Source: Lachnospiraceae bacterium (GTDB taxonomy: Bacteria; Bacillota; Clostridia; Lachnospirales; Lachnospiraceae). From it: a stretch of DNA of 64,000 nucleotides. A model generated the notes under the pieces. It saw nothing but the letters and a program-made list of their open reading frames with translations. It was not told the DNA's origin and made no database searches. Below, piece after piece: positions 1 through 10,300 of this stretch. The stretch spans positions 23,632 to 87,631 of the forward strand of contig JAILFA010000081.1 of the NCBI GenBank assembly GCA_024687125.1, given 5' to 3'. Within the stretch, counting starts at the first letter, position 1. Every line of letters starts with the position of its first letter. Position numbers and translations under genes: made by a program.

Positions 1-2
1 TG

Positions 3-260
3 CTGCAGGACCGCGATATCACCGTGCAGAAGGTCGAAGGGGATGAGGCTCTTTCCGCAAAGCTGACCTACCCGGCCTACAGGATCATCTGGACGAGCGG
101 CTCCAACGAGGACAGCCGGCAGGGCGTCGGCGTCGTCATCCTGACTGACGGACTGAGCTTCTATTGCGGCTATGACTGTTCTCTGGATGATTATGAGGAC
201 TTGGGCAAGGGATTTGAAACTATACTCAGTGACACAGAAATGACTATGGAGGCGAGATGA
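3..260 (+). CDS. 3' end of a gene starting upstream of the window (hypothetical, partial)
   Basis: Frame is open back to the window edge (LQDRDITVQKVEGDEALSAK...); stop at 258-260. Confidence 0.6.
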   Translation: MQDRDITVQKVEGDEALSAKLTYPAYRIIWTSGSNEDSRQGVGVVILTDGLSFYCGYDCSLDDYEDLGKGFETILSDTEMTMEAR

Positions 261-1093
261 TCATGAAAAAGAAGATTTTGATGATGCTGCTTGCGTGTGT
301 TCTTGGGACTTCTCTGCTTGCGGGATGCGGCGAGAGCTCTGAGAAAAAGGATAAGAAGGCTGCCGAAGAGACAGAAGACGAAGAGGACGAAGAAGAACCC
401 GAGGAGGAGAGCGATCCGGAAGAAGAGGAAGAAGAGCCGCAGGGTCTCGTGCAGGAGCTGGTGGAGGTCACCGGGGACGAGGCGGACGAAGAGCCCTTCA
501 CGGACAATTCGGCATATGCCGGCTACTGGGTCAACGAGGAGGAGAACATTCTCCTGTCGATCGGTTTCAATGACGATCTGTGGATGATGATGGAAAACTC
601 CGCCGACGGTCAGATCATCGCGAGCGGCAACTACGATTTCACCAGAGAATCCGTCAATCTGTGGGACACCGACGGGAATTTCTATATGACGCTGGATCTG
701 TCCACGAGCGGAGATCTGCTGGACTCCAAGACGATGACCGTTTACAAACCTGCGATGGATGGAAGCGACAGCAGGGGGGATATGCGGGAGATCAGCTTCA
801 TGGAAGGCCTCTGGGTGCTTGACGGTGACACGAATGATACGCTTCAGATCATCGGGGATGTGGCAGACCTTTACAGCGGGACTTTCGTCCACACGTCTTC
901 CGACGGGACTGTGGTCGAAGGCACCGTGAAATTTGAGACGGAAAAGAATCCCGATGATACGGAGACGTACTGGTACAATTTCTACACATCGGACGGAGCG
1001 TTCTGGGAGGGATACTGCCTTCCCGACGGTCCCGTAGGCGACGATATGTATTTCGGACAGTCCGGAGAACCGCACTACAAGCGTGCATCGTAA
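257..1093 (+). CDS. Lipoprotein with acidic low-complexity linker, hypothetical
   Basis: Signal peptide with lipobox LLAGC followed by a long D/E/K-rich segment and a beta-rich C-terminal part. Confidence 0.75.
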   Translation: MIMKKKILMMLLACVLGTSLLAGCGESSEKKDKKAAEETEDEEDEEEPEEESDPEEEEEEPQGLVQELVEVTGDEADEEPFTDNSAYAGYWVNEEENILLSIGFNDDLWMMMENSADGQIIASGNYDFTRESVNLWDTDGNFYMTLDLSTSGDLLDSKTMTVYKPAMDGSDSRGDMREISFMEGLWVLDGDTNDTLQIIGDVADLYSGTFVHTSSDGTVVEGTVKFETEKNPDDTETYWYNFYTSDGAFWEGYCLPDGPVGDDMYFGQSGEPHYKRAS

Positions 1094-1168
1094 TACCGGA
1101 CACTATGGAAAAAGCAAAGGCTGTTTGCTATACTGCAGGATGAACCTTTACAGTATGGGAGGTATCCT

Positions 1169-3319
1169 GTGAACGAAAAGAAACACCGATTTTCCGGACT
1201 GATCGAGCTGATCGTGCCCAGAGGCAGCGATATCCAGGCGGCTGCGTTCAATATCCTGGCCTGCTGCGGGATTGCTGTCAGTATCCTTACCGCGTTCTAT
1301 AATCTCTGGATCGGGCTGGGGATCGAAACGGTCCTGGAGTGTATGGCGGGCGTTGTGTTTTCAGTGTGTCTGCTGGCTTACACCAGACACACCGGAAATT
1401 ACCGGCTCGCGATGATCCTGACGGTACTGGGCATTTTCATCGGTCTGTTCAGCCTGCTGTTTTTCTCCGGAGGCGGCTACCACAGCGGGATCCCATACTT
1501 CTTTATCTTTGGCGTGGTCTTTACGGCATTCCTGCTGGAGGGCCGGATCGCCTGGATCCTGATCACTCTGGAACTTCTGTGGTATGCGGGACTGTGCATC
1601 TACACCTGGCTGTATCCGCAGCCGTCCGCTACGATGCACGATGAAGAGACCTTCATGCTGGATGTCGTGGTATGCGAGACGATCGTATCCATCAGTCTGG
1701 CGGTCACGATGTATCTGCAGATCCGCGTATATCGGAACAAACAGAAGGAACTGAATGCCGCGATCCATGCCGCCGAAGAGGCGAACCGGGCCAAGAGCGA
1801 TTTCCTGGCCAAGATGAGCCACGATATCCGGACGCCTCTCAACACGATCATGGCCACGAATGAACTCGTGGTCGCCAACACCTCCTCGGCACGGATCCGT
1901 GAATGGGTCAATGACAGTAATATATCCGCCCGGATCCTGCTCTCCCTGATCGATGATATGCTGGACCTGACCAGGATCGAGGCCGGGCGCATGGAACTGC
2001 TGGAGGAACCGTGGGATACAAAGCGTCTGTTTGAGGAGACGGTCAGGCTCTGGAAGTCGCAGGCGGATAAAGCGGGTCTGACATTTTCCTGTGAGGTGCC
2101 TTCCTCCCTGCCTTCGTTCCTGGTCGGCGATGAAGGTGTGATCCGCAAGATCACCAACAACCTGCTGAGCAACTCCGTCAAGTATACCAAGAGCGGGACG
2201 ATCTGGCTGCGCGTCGGCTGGGACAGGGATCTTACGATCGAGGTCGAGGATACCGGCATCGGTATCGCACCGGAATATCTTGAGACGATCTTCAAACCCT
2301 TTGCCAGAGGCGTGCAGGAGGTCTACCGGGAGACCAGCGGAAGCGGCCTGGGACTTGCGATCGTCAAGGAACTGGTGGACGCGATGGGCGGCAGTATCGA
2401 GTGCCAGAGCACACCAGGTACCGGAACAAAGTTCAGCGTCCGGCTGCCACAGAAGATCTATGACGGAACCAAGCGCCTGCTTCCCAGGAAACAGGCAGAG
2501 AATACGACAGGAAGGCCTTCCAAGCAGTTTATCGCTCCGGAGGCTCGTATCCTCGTGGTAGATGACAATCCGCACAACCGCAAGGTCGTCGAGGGCTTCC
2601 TGGAGCCGGCGCTCATCCAGACGGATGACGTGGAGAGCGGTTTTGAAGCGCTCGAGATGATCGATATCAAGGAGTATGACCTCGTCCTCATGGACCTCAG
2701 AATGCCCAAGATGGACGGTGCGGAGACGCTGGAACGGATCCGCAGGGAATACCCGGATTTCCATACGCCGGTCGTGGCGCTCACAGCGGATATCATGAAC
2801 GGGATCGAAGAAAAGCTTCTTTCTCAGGGGTTTGCCGCTTTTCTGTCCAAGCCGGTCAGTTCGGCCAGACTTTTTGAGATGATCGCGCGGTTCATCCCGG
2901 ACAAGGTCGTATGGCTCGAAACCGGTGAGAAGGAAGGGCTGACACTCGCACAGGTTGAGGCGAGTCAGGATCTGATGATGCCTTACGGGATCGATCTGAA
3001 GCTGGCACTGGAGTACAACGCCGGCGACACCGGAGAGTTCCTGACCAGAGCGGGGCTTTTTGATGAGTACGCCGATGAGACGATCGACGGACTGTCTCAC
3101 GCGGATCCTTTTGAAAATTATTATCTGCAGGCACATTCCCTGAAATCCATCGCCAAGGGTGTCGGTGCTTATCTGCTGGCGGAGCTTGCGGAAGCTGTGG
3201 AATTCAGACATGACGATGCGTTCACAAGATCGCTCCATCCAGCGATCGTAGAGGAATACCAGCGGGTGAGGAGAGGACTGTCCAGACTCAGGGAGGAGGT
3301 TGTGTATCGGAATGAGTAA
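1169..3319 (+). CDS. Hybrid sensor histidine kinase (TM sensor, HisKA, HATPase, REC, HPt)
   Basis: N-terminal TM helices; H-box MSHDIRTPLNTI; N-box NNLLSNSVKYT; DTGIGI and GSGLGLAIVKEL; REC ILVVDDNPHNRKVV...LVLMDLRMPKMDG; C-terminal HPt AHSLKSIAKGVGA. GTG start with GGGAGG RBS. Confidence 0.93.
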   Translation: MNEKKHRFSGLIELIVPRGSDIQAAAFNILACCGIAVSILTAFYNLWIGLGIETVLECMAGVVFSVCLLAYTRHTGNYRLAMILTVLGIFIGLFSLLFFSGGGYHSGIPYFFIFGVVFTAFLLEGRIAWILITLELLWYAGLCIYTWLYPQPSATMHDEETFMLDVVVCETIVSISLAVTMYLQIRVYRNKQKELNAAIHAAEEANRAKSDFLAKMSHDIRTPLNTIMATNELVVANTSSARIREWVNDSNISARILLSLIDDMLDLTRIEAGRMELLEEPWDTKRLFEETVRLWKSQADKAGLTFSCEVPSSLPSFLVGDEGVIRKITNNLLSNSVKYTKSGTIWLRVGWDRDLTIEVEDTGIGIAPEYLETIFKPFARGVQEVYRETSGSGLGLAIVKELVDAMGGSIECQSTPGTGTKFSVRLPQKIYDGTKRLLPRKQAENTTGRPSKQFIAPEARILVVDDNPHNRKVVEGFLEPALIQTDDVESGFEALEMIDIKEYDLVLMDLRMPKMDGAETLERIRREYPDFHTPVVALTADIMNGIEEKLLSQGFAAFLSKPVSSARLFEMIARFIPDKVVWLETGEKEGLTLAQVEASQDLMMPYGIDLKLALEYNAGDTGEFLTRAGLFDEYADETIDGLSHADPFENYYLQAHSLKSIAKGVGAYLLAELAEAVEFRHDDAFTRSLHPAIVEEYQRVRRGLSRLREEVVYRNE

Positions 3320-3917
3320 TAAACGGGTGATGATCATCGATGATGACGCCGAAGTGCTGCGCCTGATGAAGGGGCAGCTCGGCGCGCTTTACGATGTGAA
3401 GGGCTTTCTCTCCGGTGCGGACGCACTCGCGTCCCTTGCGGAAGGAAGCAGCGCGCCGCAGCTGATCCTGCTGGACATCGCCATGCACGGGATGGACGGT
3501 TATGAAGTGCTCAGCCGTCTGAAAGCCGATGAAAAGTTCAAGCGTATCCCTGTCGTCTTTCTGACCGGCATGACGGATGAGTTTTCCGAGTGCAAGGGTC
3601 TGGAAATGGACGTGGTCGATTATCTGAAAAAACCGGTGGCCGGCAAGGTGCTGCTCGCGCGGGTCCAGCACTATCTGGATCTGTACTCCACGACCACGGA
3701 GATGGGCAAGCTCGATGAGAGCAGGCTCACATCTCTTGTCGAGCCGCTGACCGAGCGCGAACTGGAGGTGGCGCGCCTCATGGCGGAGTTCCGCTCGGAC
3801 CGCGAGATCTGTGACATTCTGTATATTTCCATGCCCTATACCAAAAAACTCGTTGCGGCGGTCAAGGAAAAACTCGGTCTGGAAAAGCGCGGCGACATCA
3901 GGCGATATCTTGTATGA
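3312..3917 (+). CDS. Response regulator, REC plus LuxR-type HTH
   Basis: REC VMIIDDDAEVLRL...LILLDIAMHGMDGYEVL...KKP; C-terminal LTERELEVARLMAEFRSDREICDILYIS HTH. ORF begins 3300; an internal ATG at 3312 (MSNKRVMIIDDD) is the more likely start. Confidence 0.88.
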   Translation: MSNKRVMIIDDDAEVLRLMKGQLGALYDVKGFLSGADALASLAEGSSAPQLILLDIAMHGMDGYEVLSRLKADEKFKRIPVVFLTGMTDEFSECKGLEMDVVDYLKKPVAGKVLLARVQHYLDLYSTTTEMGKLDESRLTSLVEPLTERELEVARLMAEFRSDREICDILYISMPYTKKLVAAVKEKLGLEKRGDIRRYLV

Positions 3918-4033
3918 ACATGAAAGTATACTTTTGGTATCTATGACAGATCTTCAGATTTGCTTATTATTTACAGGTATGCTTTTTCTTTGGGGACTCT
4001 GTTGACCGGAACATTTCTGCCGGAGAGGATCGT

Positions 4034-4552
4034 ATGATGGGTGACGTGGAACTGAAAAACAGCAGCAGCGAGGAGACCGCGGCTCTGTTTGTTTCTGCGC
4101 AGAAAAAAGTGGCAGCTCAGGAGGAAGCAAGAAAACAGGCCGAAGAGGAACGGATCAGACAGGAAGCCGTCCAGGCGGAGGTCCGCCGGATGGAGGCTGA
4201 GATTGAAGCGCGCCGGATCATCGCCGAAAGAGAGCGCAAAGCGCTTGAGGCGGCCGGCCAGGCTGAGGATCAGGAAGAGAAAGCTGCCGATAAAGCTCCC
4301 GTCAGCAAGCAGAAGACTGCTGATCCCGGCGTTATGCGGTGGATCGATACGCACCGCAGATGGCTGCCGCTGATGGTCATTCTCGGTGTCGGCATCGTCG
4401 CTTTTCTTGTGGTATTTTTGCTGCTTAAGATCTTTGGCGCAGACACACCGCCGGTTCAGCCCGAAACGAAGTCTGTCGGTGCTTATGTGATCTATGATAC
4501 TGCATATTGTGAGAATTCTGACTGCATGCTCACGGAGCCTGCGGAGATTTAA
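4034..4552 (+). CDS. T7SS-associated coiled-coil/TM protein, paralog A (short ectodomain)
   Basis: N-terminal EETAALFVSAQKK plus charged heptad-like region, one TM helix, short extracellular tail; same motif as the next two ORFs. Confidence 0.75.
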   Translation: MMGDVELKNSSSEETAALFVSAQKKVAAQEEARKQAEEERIRQEAVQAEVRRMEAEIEARRIIAERERKALEAAGQAEDQEEKAADKAPVSKQKTADPGVMRWIDTHRRWLPLMVILGVGIVAFLVVFLLLKIFGADTPPVQPETKSVGAYVIYDTAYCENSDCMLTEPAEI

Positions 4553-4569
4553 AGGAGGAACAGACAGTC

Positions 4570-5643
4570 ATGAGCGACGATCTCAGAAACAACGGCGGCG
4601 AGGAGACAGCGGCACTGTTTGTCTCTGCCCAGAAGAAGAAACAGGCGGAGGAGGAAGCGCGGAAGAAGGCCGAAGAAGAAAGGGCCAGACGCGAAGCCGC
4701 GGAGGAGGAAGTCCGTCGCATGGAGGCCGAGGTTGAAGAAAGAAGACGCAGGGCCGAAGAGAAGCAGAGAGCTCTCCAGGAAGCGGAGAAGAATCAGCAA
4801 AGGGAGTTTGAGCGCCTGAAGAAAAAGAAGACCGAGATGGATGGGATGACCGGCGGAGCGCAGGGACAAAAGGGTGCCGGCGCAGCGTCGTTTATTGATA
4901 CCATAAGGAGCAGGCTCACGCCGAAGATGCTGATCATCATCGGCAGTGCGATCGCCGCGTTCGCGGTCGTTCTGATCATAGTGATCGTCCTCGTCGGCGG
5001 AAGCGGAAAAGACGAAGACAGCAAGAAAAAGTCACGTAAGGCTGATATTGATGATGTCGTCGATGAATATGAAGAAAAAGTTGATGCCATGATCGATGAA
5101 AATGTAGAAGATGATGACGACGTGCATTCGTACGGGGACATCTGGATCGATGATATCCATATGTATATCGATGTTCCGGAGGGCATGTTCGAAGAAGACG
5201 AGCCGGTCGAAACGTCGCGTGTATGGACGGACGGCAGCGGCGCGGCGATCTATGTGGAATTTGCGGACGGCAGTTCTGCCGCGCAGGGGCTCTCGGAGTA
5301 CGGTGATGATTACAAGGAGATCCTCCAGGCGATCTTCGCTGATACCGCGGACAACGAAAATCTCGGCGTTCCGGCCTATCTGAGAAAACAGGGCAGGGAT
5401 GTGTCCAATATACAGGAGACCGGTGCGGAGTTCCTGGAAGGCTGGACCTGTGCACTCAATTCGAGATACGATCTTGAGATCGACGGCGAAAGCTACTGGG
5501 AGACCATGACGCAGTGCCTCTGGCATGACAGAACGACGGATCAGTGGTTCATGGTCACGGTTACCGGTCTGGTACCCAGCGAATATCTGGGCGATTACGA
5601 GTCGATCATGGGAAACCTGCATGAGAGAATGCAGGATATGTGA
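4570..5643 (+). CDS. T7SS-associated coiled-coil/TM protein, paralog B
   Basis: EETAALFVSAQKKKQAEEEARKKAEEERARREAAEEEVRRMEAEVEERRRRAEE, TM helix ~aa 115-140, acidic linker, extracellular domain. Confidence 0.8.
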   Translation: MSDDLRNNGGEETAALFVSAQKKKQAEEEARKKAEEERARREAAEEEVRRMEAEVEERRRRAEEKQRALQEAEKNQQREFERLKKKKTEMDGMTGGAQGQKGAGAASFIDTIRSRLTPKMLIIIGSAIAAFAVVLIIVIVLVGGSGKDEDSKKKSRKADIDDVVDEYEEKVDAMIDENVEDDDDVHSYGDIWIDDIHMYIDVPEGMFEEDEPVETSRVWTDGSGAAIYVEFADGSSAAQGLSEYGDDYKEILQAIFADTADNENLGVPAYLRKQGRDVSNIQETGAEFLEGWTCALNSRYDLEIDGESYWETMTQCLWHDRTTDQWFMVTVTGLVPSEYLGDYESIMGNLHERMQDM

Positions 5644-5676
5644 CAGCAGGCAATGTTTTAAGGAAAGGAAAGAGCG

Positions 5677-7308
5677 ATGAGCGAGGACAACAGATTCGAA
5701 GCAGGCCAGGAGGAAACCGCTGCACTCTTTGTTTCCGCGGCCAAGAAGAAGAAAGCCGAGGAAGAGGCCCGTAGAAAGGCTGAGGAAGAGCAGGCCAGAC
5801 GGGCAGCTGAGGAGGCTGAGGTCCGCCGGATGGAGGCCGAGGTCGAGGAGCGCAAGCGCAAGGCCGAGGAAGAACGGCTGGCACTCGAGGAAGCGGAAAA
5901 AGCGCAGCAGGCCGAGATGCAGCGCCTCAAGGCGGAAAAAGAAAGAGAGGCTGCCAGGATCGAGGCGGAGGCGCGGGCCAAAGCCAGAGCCAAAACCAAG
6001 GCCAAGGAGGAACGTGCGGCCAAGGTTGCAAACGGTGCTTCCTCCATCGCGGAAAAACTGAAGAACCCCAAGGTTCTTGCGATCATCGGCGGCGCCGCCG
6101 CACTGATCATCGTACTGGTCGTTGTACTTGTTGTCGTGCTCGGCGGCAAGAGCGATGATGAGGATGATGGCAAGAAATCCCGCGCCAAGAAGGAGATCGA
6201 AGAGATCGAGGACGAGGATTCCGGGGATGAGAATCCGGAGGACGAATATCCTGAAGAAGGCGGCGAACTTGGCGGCTGGGAGGAATACCTGTGCAGCAAG
6301 CAGGATCTGCAGGTGCCGGTAAGCTATCCTGCGTCTTCGTATTCGGCGCCTGAGGAGGTGTCGGATCCTTCCGATCCTTCCGATATCACCCTTCGCTTTA
6401 CACCGCTTGACGAGAGCGCGCCTAAGATGGATGTACTCCTGTCAGGACTTCTGTATGCAAACAACAAATCGATCGACAAAGGATCGCGCGGATTCATGCC
6501 GCTCTCCGACGTGAATTCTTCCCATGAGAAGGGAACAAAGGCGAGCCTGGAAAGTGTCTATGGCCAGATCGAGATCGTCGATGAGTGGCACGGAGAAGAG
6601 AGCGAAATATACTACGGCGGGGTGTTTAATGCGAATGGGATCGGCTATGCCATGTTCGAATCCTGGTATGAGCTTGCCAATAACGGCGAATACAAAGTCA
6701 TGACACTTGTCTGCTACACCGACAGTTCAGAAGATGTCGAATCGGTCAGCCCGACAGTGAACGAATGGAAGAACGCCAACATGAGGCAGCCGATCGTGAT
6801 CCCTGGCACAAACACACCGGAGAGTGCCGAAACGAATGATGCCCTGGCTGTTCAGATGTGTCATATGGGTGTCCCGGTGCCGTCCGGACAGTTTACCAAG
6901 AATATTTATGAGGATGACACGTACTATATGTGGTCCGACGATAACGGCGCCTGCATTTTCATACAGCCGTATGCGGTGAACGGCATGACCACAGAGGATG
7001 TCATCGCATCCTATCCGAGCCTGTCGGAACAGGGTGTGGACAAGTATCTGGCAAACGGTGTTTCCAAAGTCTCCAGCCGCGAGAAGATCAGCGAAGGCAT
7101 CGATGAAAAGAATGGCTATACAGGCTATTTCAACGATGTATACGGCGGTGTTGAGTATTGGGAAGGTTTCCGCGCCACCATGTGGCTGGATGAAACGACC
7201 AAACAGTATTACTGCACTGTCATCATATATTTTGCACCGGCCAAGGATCAGGCGGTGTATGAGGAGATGTTCAATAATGCCGTGGCAGGGCTGTATGATC
7301 TGCCGTAA
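5677..7308 (+). CDS. T7SS-associated coiled-coil/TM protein, paralog C
   Basis: EETAALFVSAAKKKKAEEEARRKAEEEQARRAAEEAEVRRMEAEVEERKRKAEEE, TM LIIVLVVVLVVVLGG, acidic linker and a larger ectodomain; 28 bp upstream of essC. Confidence 0.8.
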   Translation: MSEDNRFEAGQEETAALFVSAAKKKKAEEEARRKAEEEQARRAAEEAEVRRMEAEVEERKRKAEEERLALEEAEKAQQAEMQRLKAEKEREAARIEAEARAKARAKTKAKEERAAKVANGASSIAEKLKNPKVLAIIGGAAALIIVLVVVLVVVLGGKSDDEDDGKKSRAKKEIEEIEDEDSGDENPEDEYPEEGGELGGWEEYLCSKQDLQVPVSYPASSYSAPEEVSDPSDPSDITLRFTPLDESAPKMDVLLSGLLYANNKSIDKGSRGFMPLSDVNSSHEKGTKASLESVYGQIEIVDEWHGEESEIYYGGVFNANGIGYAMFESWYELANNGEYKVMTLVCYTDSSEDVESVSPTVNEWKNANMRQPIVIPGTNTPESAETNDALAVQMCHMGVPVPSGQFTKNIYEDDTYYMWSDDNGACIFIQPYAVNGMTTEDVIASYPSLSEQGVDKYLANGVSKVSSREKISEGIDEKNGYTGYFNDVYGGVEYWEGFRATMWLDETTKQYYCTVIIYFAPAKDQAVYEEMFNNAVAGLYDLP

Positions 7309-7336
7309 CCGATGAATCAGGAAAAGGAGTGAGGGA

Positions 7337-10300
7337 ATGAGTTATCTGCTGACTGCTGTATTTGAAAACGGATTCTGTGAACTCTATCTGCCCAGTGTGG
7401 ACAACAAAAAGGTCCCGCTGGAGATCAAGCCCTACATCACAGGCAGAGATGATGATGTCATCCTGCCGGTCGAGGTATGGGACGGCGTATGGACACTGTC
7501 CGGCCAGGGACGGTTCGTGATCACCCAGAACGAACAGCCGGTCGAGACGGTTGCGTTAAAGGAGGGACTGTTTGTCAACTGCGAGCTGCCGGACGGCCAG
7601 GTCTTTTCCCTGACCTGCGAGGAGGTGACGAACGGCAACACGCAGTTCCGCAAGTTCCTGATCAACGCGAATGCGCATTCCACGATCAGCATTGGCAATG
7701 ATGCGTCCAACGCGATCTGCTATGCCAACAAGTTTGTCTCCCCGAAGCACGCGGAGATCCAGATCGAGGGGGACAAGGCGGTCCTGCGCGATCTCAACAG
7801 CATGAACGGCACCTTCGTGAACGGCAAGATGATCGAGGGAGATCATCCACTTTCCTTCGGCGATATCATCTATATCATCGGTCTGAAGATCATCTATCTG
7901 GGCAGCACGCTCGCGATCAACAATCCCAAGGAAGCCTGCAAGGTCACGTATCTCAAGGAGATCAACATCAGCTCCGCGGGCAGCGGGGACGGAGATGAGG
8001 ATGAGGAAGCCGGCGAGGAGAGCTACTTCATGCGCACGCCCCGAAAGCTGGAGGTGCTTGACACGGAGACCTTTACGCTGGAAAAGTGCCCGCCGAAGCA
8101 GAAGCAGGAGAAGCAGCCGCTGATCCTGACGATCGGACCGTCCTTTACGATGGTCATTCCGATGGCGGTCGGCGCCATGATGACGATGGACTCCGGTTCC
8201 GGCTTCGGTATGGCCGGCCTCGTGATGAGCCTTGGCGCAGCGATCATCGGCGCGCTCTGGGCGATCATCAACACCGTTTATCAGGACAAGGTATACACGA
8301 AACAGGAAAAGAACCGCGTCGCGATGTACCAGGAATATGCCGTCAAGATGACCGGCCAGATCCGCGAAAAGATGAAACTGAACGCGGAGATCCTGGACAG
8401 AACCTATCCTTCCGCCGAGGAAGCTGCGGAGATCGGCATCAGGACAACCTCACGTCTTTGGGAGAAGAGCTCTGTGCATGACGACTTCCTGGATGTCCGT
8501 CTTGGCAAAGGCGATATCCCGTCGCTGAACCCCATTGAGACGCCCAAGGAGCAGGTCATGCAGGTGCATGATCCGATGAACAACAAGACCGAGGAGATCA
8601 AGGCGGCCATGTCCGTGCTGAAGGATGTGCCGGTCTCCGTCTCCCTCTATAAGAACCGTTTCGCCGGCATCGTATCCTCCAGCCGTGAAAAGGCGCTGAA
8701 CATCGCGAGGATCATCACCGTACAGCTTGCCAGTGCGCATCCCTACACGGATCTGAGGATGTGTGTGATCTTCCCGCCCAAGGAAAGAGCGGAGTGGGAG
8801 TACATGCGGTATCTTCCTCATGTGTGGTCGCCTGACGGCAAGACTCGTCTGATGTGCTGCGACAAGAACAGCGTCGGTGATGTCATGTTCGTCCTGTCCG
8901 ATATCATCCGCGAGCGGATGGAAAAGACCGGCCGCGAAGGAGCCAAGGCCGAGGAGGGCAAGAAGGTCCTTCCGCACTATGTGTTCATGGTCGCAGATCC
9001 CGCGCTGCTCGAGGAAGAAGCGATTTCCAAGTACCTGCTCAATCCGACCGAGGATATGGCGATCTCCGTTGTGATGCTCGCCGATTCGCCGGATAAGCTG
9101 CCGAGCAGCTGCCAGACGATCATCACGGATGACGGAGACGTTCACGGCTTCCTGTCGACGGTCAACGCTTTCCCGGCAAGAGACAATGTGAAGTTTGATA
9201 CGCTTTCCCTGAGCAAGGCGGATGCCTTCGCACGGACCCTTTCCGGTGTCCATCTGCGTGAGACCGGCGTATCCGCGGGTATCCCAGATGTACTTACTTT
9301 CCTTGACATGTACAAGACCTCCCGCGTGGAGACACTGGATATCTACCATCGCTGGCTGGAGAACCGCACCTATGAGAGCATGCGCGCCATGGTCGGTTAC
9401 AAGTCCGGAAACCAGCCGCTGTTCCTGGATATCCATGAAAAGTACCACGGACCGCACGGTCTGGTCGCAGGTACTACCGGATCCGGTAAATCCGAGACGC
9501 TGCAGAGCTATATCCTGTCTCTGGCGATCAACTACCATCCCGATGAGGTCGCGTTCATTCTGATCGATTACAAGGGCGGCGGTATGGCGCAGAGCTTTGA
9601 GGGCCTGCCGCATGTGTCCGGCGTGATCACGAACCTGGGCGGCAACGCAACGAACCGCGCGCTGCTTTCCATCAACGCGGAGATCAAGCACCGCCAGAAG
9701 CTGTTCAACGATTTCAAGGTCAAGCACATCGACGCATACATCGAACTGTACCGTTCGGGTGTCGCAACAGAGCCGATGCCGCACCTGCTCATCATCGCCG
9801 ACGAGTTCGCCGAGCTGAAAAAGGAACAGCCCGAGTTCGTGCGCTCCCTGGTTTCGGCAGCACGTGTCGGCCGTTCACTCGGTGTCAACCTGATCCTGGC
9901 GACGCAGAAGCCTTCCGGCGTTGTGGATGATGAGATCTGGTCCAACACGAGATTCCGCCTGTGCCTGCGTGTCGCGGACAAGTCGGATTCCAATGAAATG
10001 CTCAAGAAACCGGATGCCGCCTACATCACCGGAACCGGCCGCGGATACTTCCAGGTCGGCAGCGACGAAATCTTTGAGGAGTTCCAGTCCGGATGGTCAG
10101 GCGCCGCGTATGAGCCGGAGGTCGAATACACCGATGAAAAGAACGCCAAGGTCGAACTGATCAACCTGATCGGCCGCAGCGGTGTTCCGAAGAAGAAGGA
10201 CAAGAACAAGAAGAGCGACAATATCCAGAAGGTGACGCAGCTCGACGCGATCGTGAAGTACGCGTCAAAGATCGCCCAGGAGCACAGCATTCCCGCTGTA

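Noticed and set aside
1361-3337. 658 aa minus-strand ORF antisense to the first hybrid kinase
   Set aside because: Shadow ORF: the + strand has unmistakable HisKA/HATPase/REC/HPt motifs; the antisense translation shows no recognisable domain.
4570-7308. Paralogs B and C considered as TolA-like or spurious low-complexity proteins
   Set aside because: The conserved non-repetitive EETAALFVSA motif, TM helix and folded ectodomains argue for real genes; no TolA C-terminal domain is recognisable.
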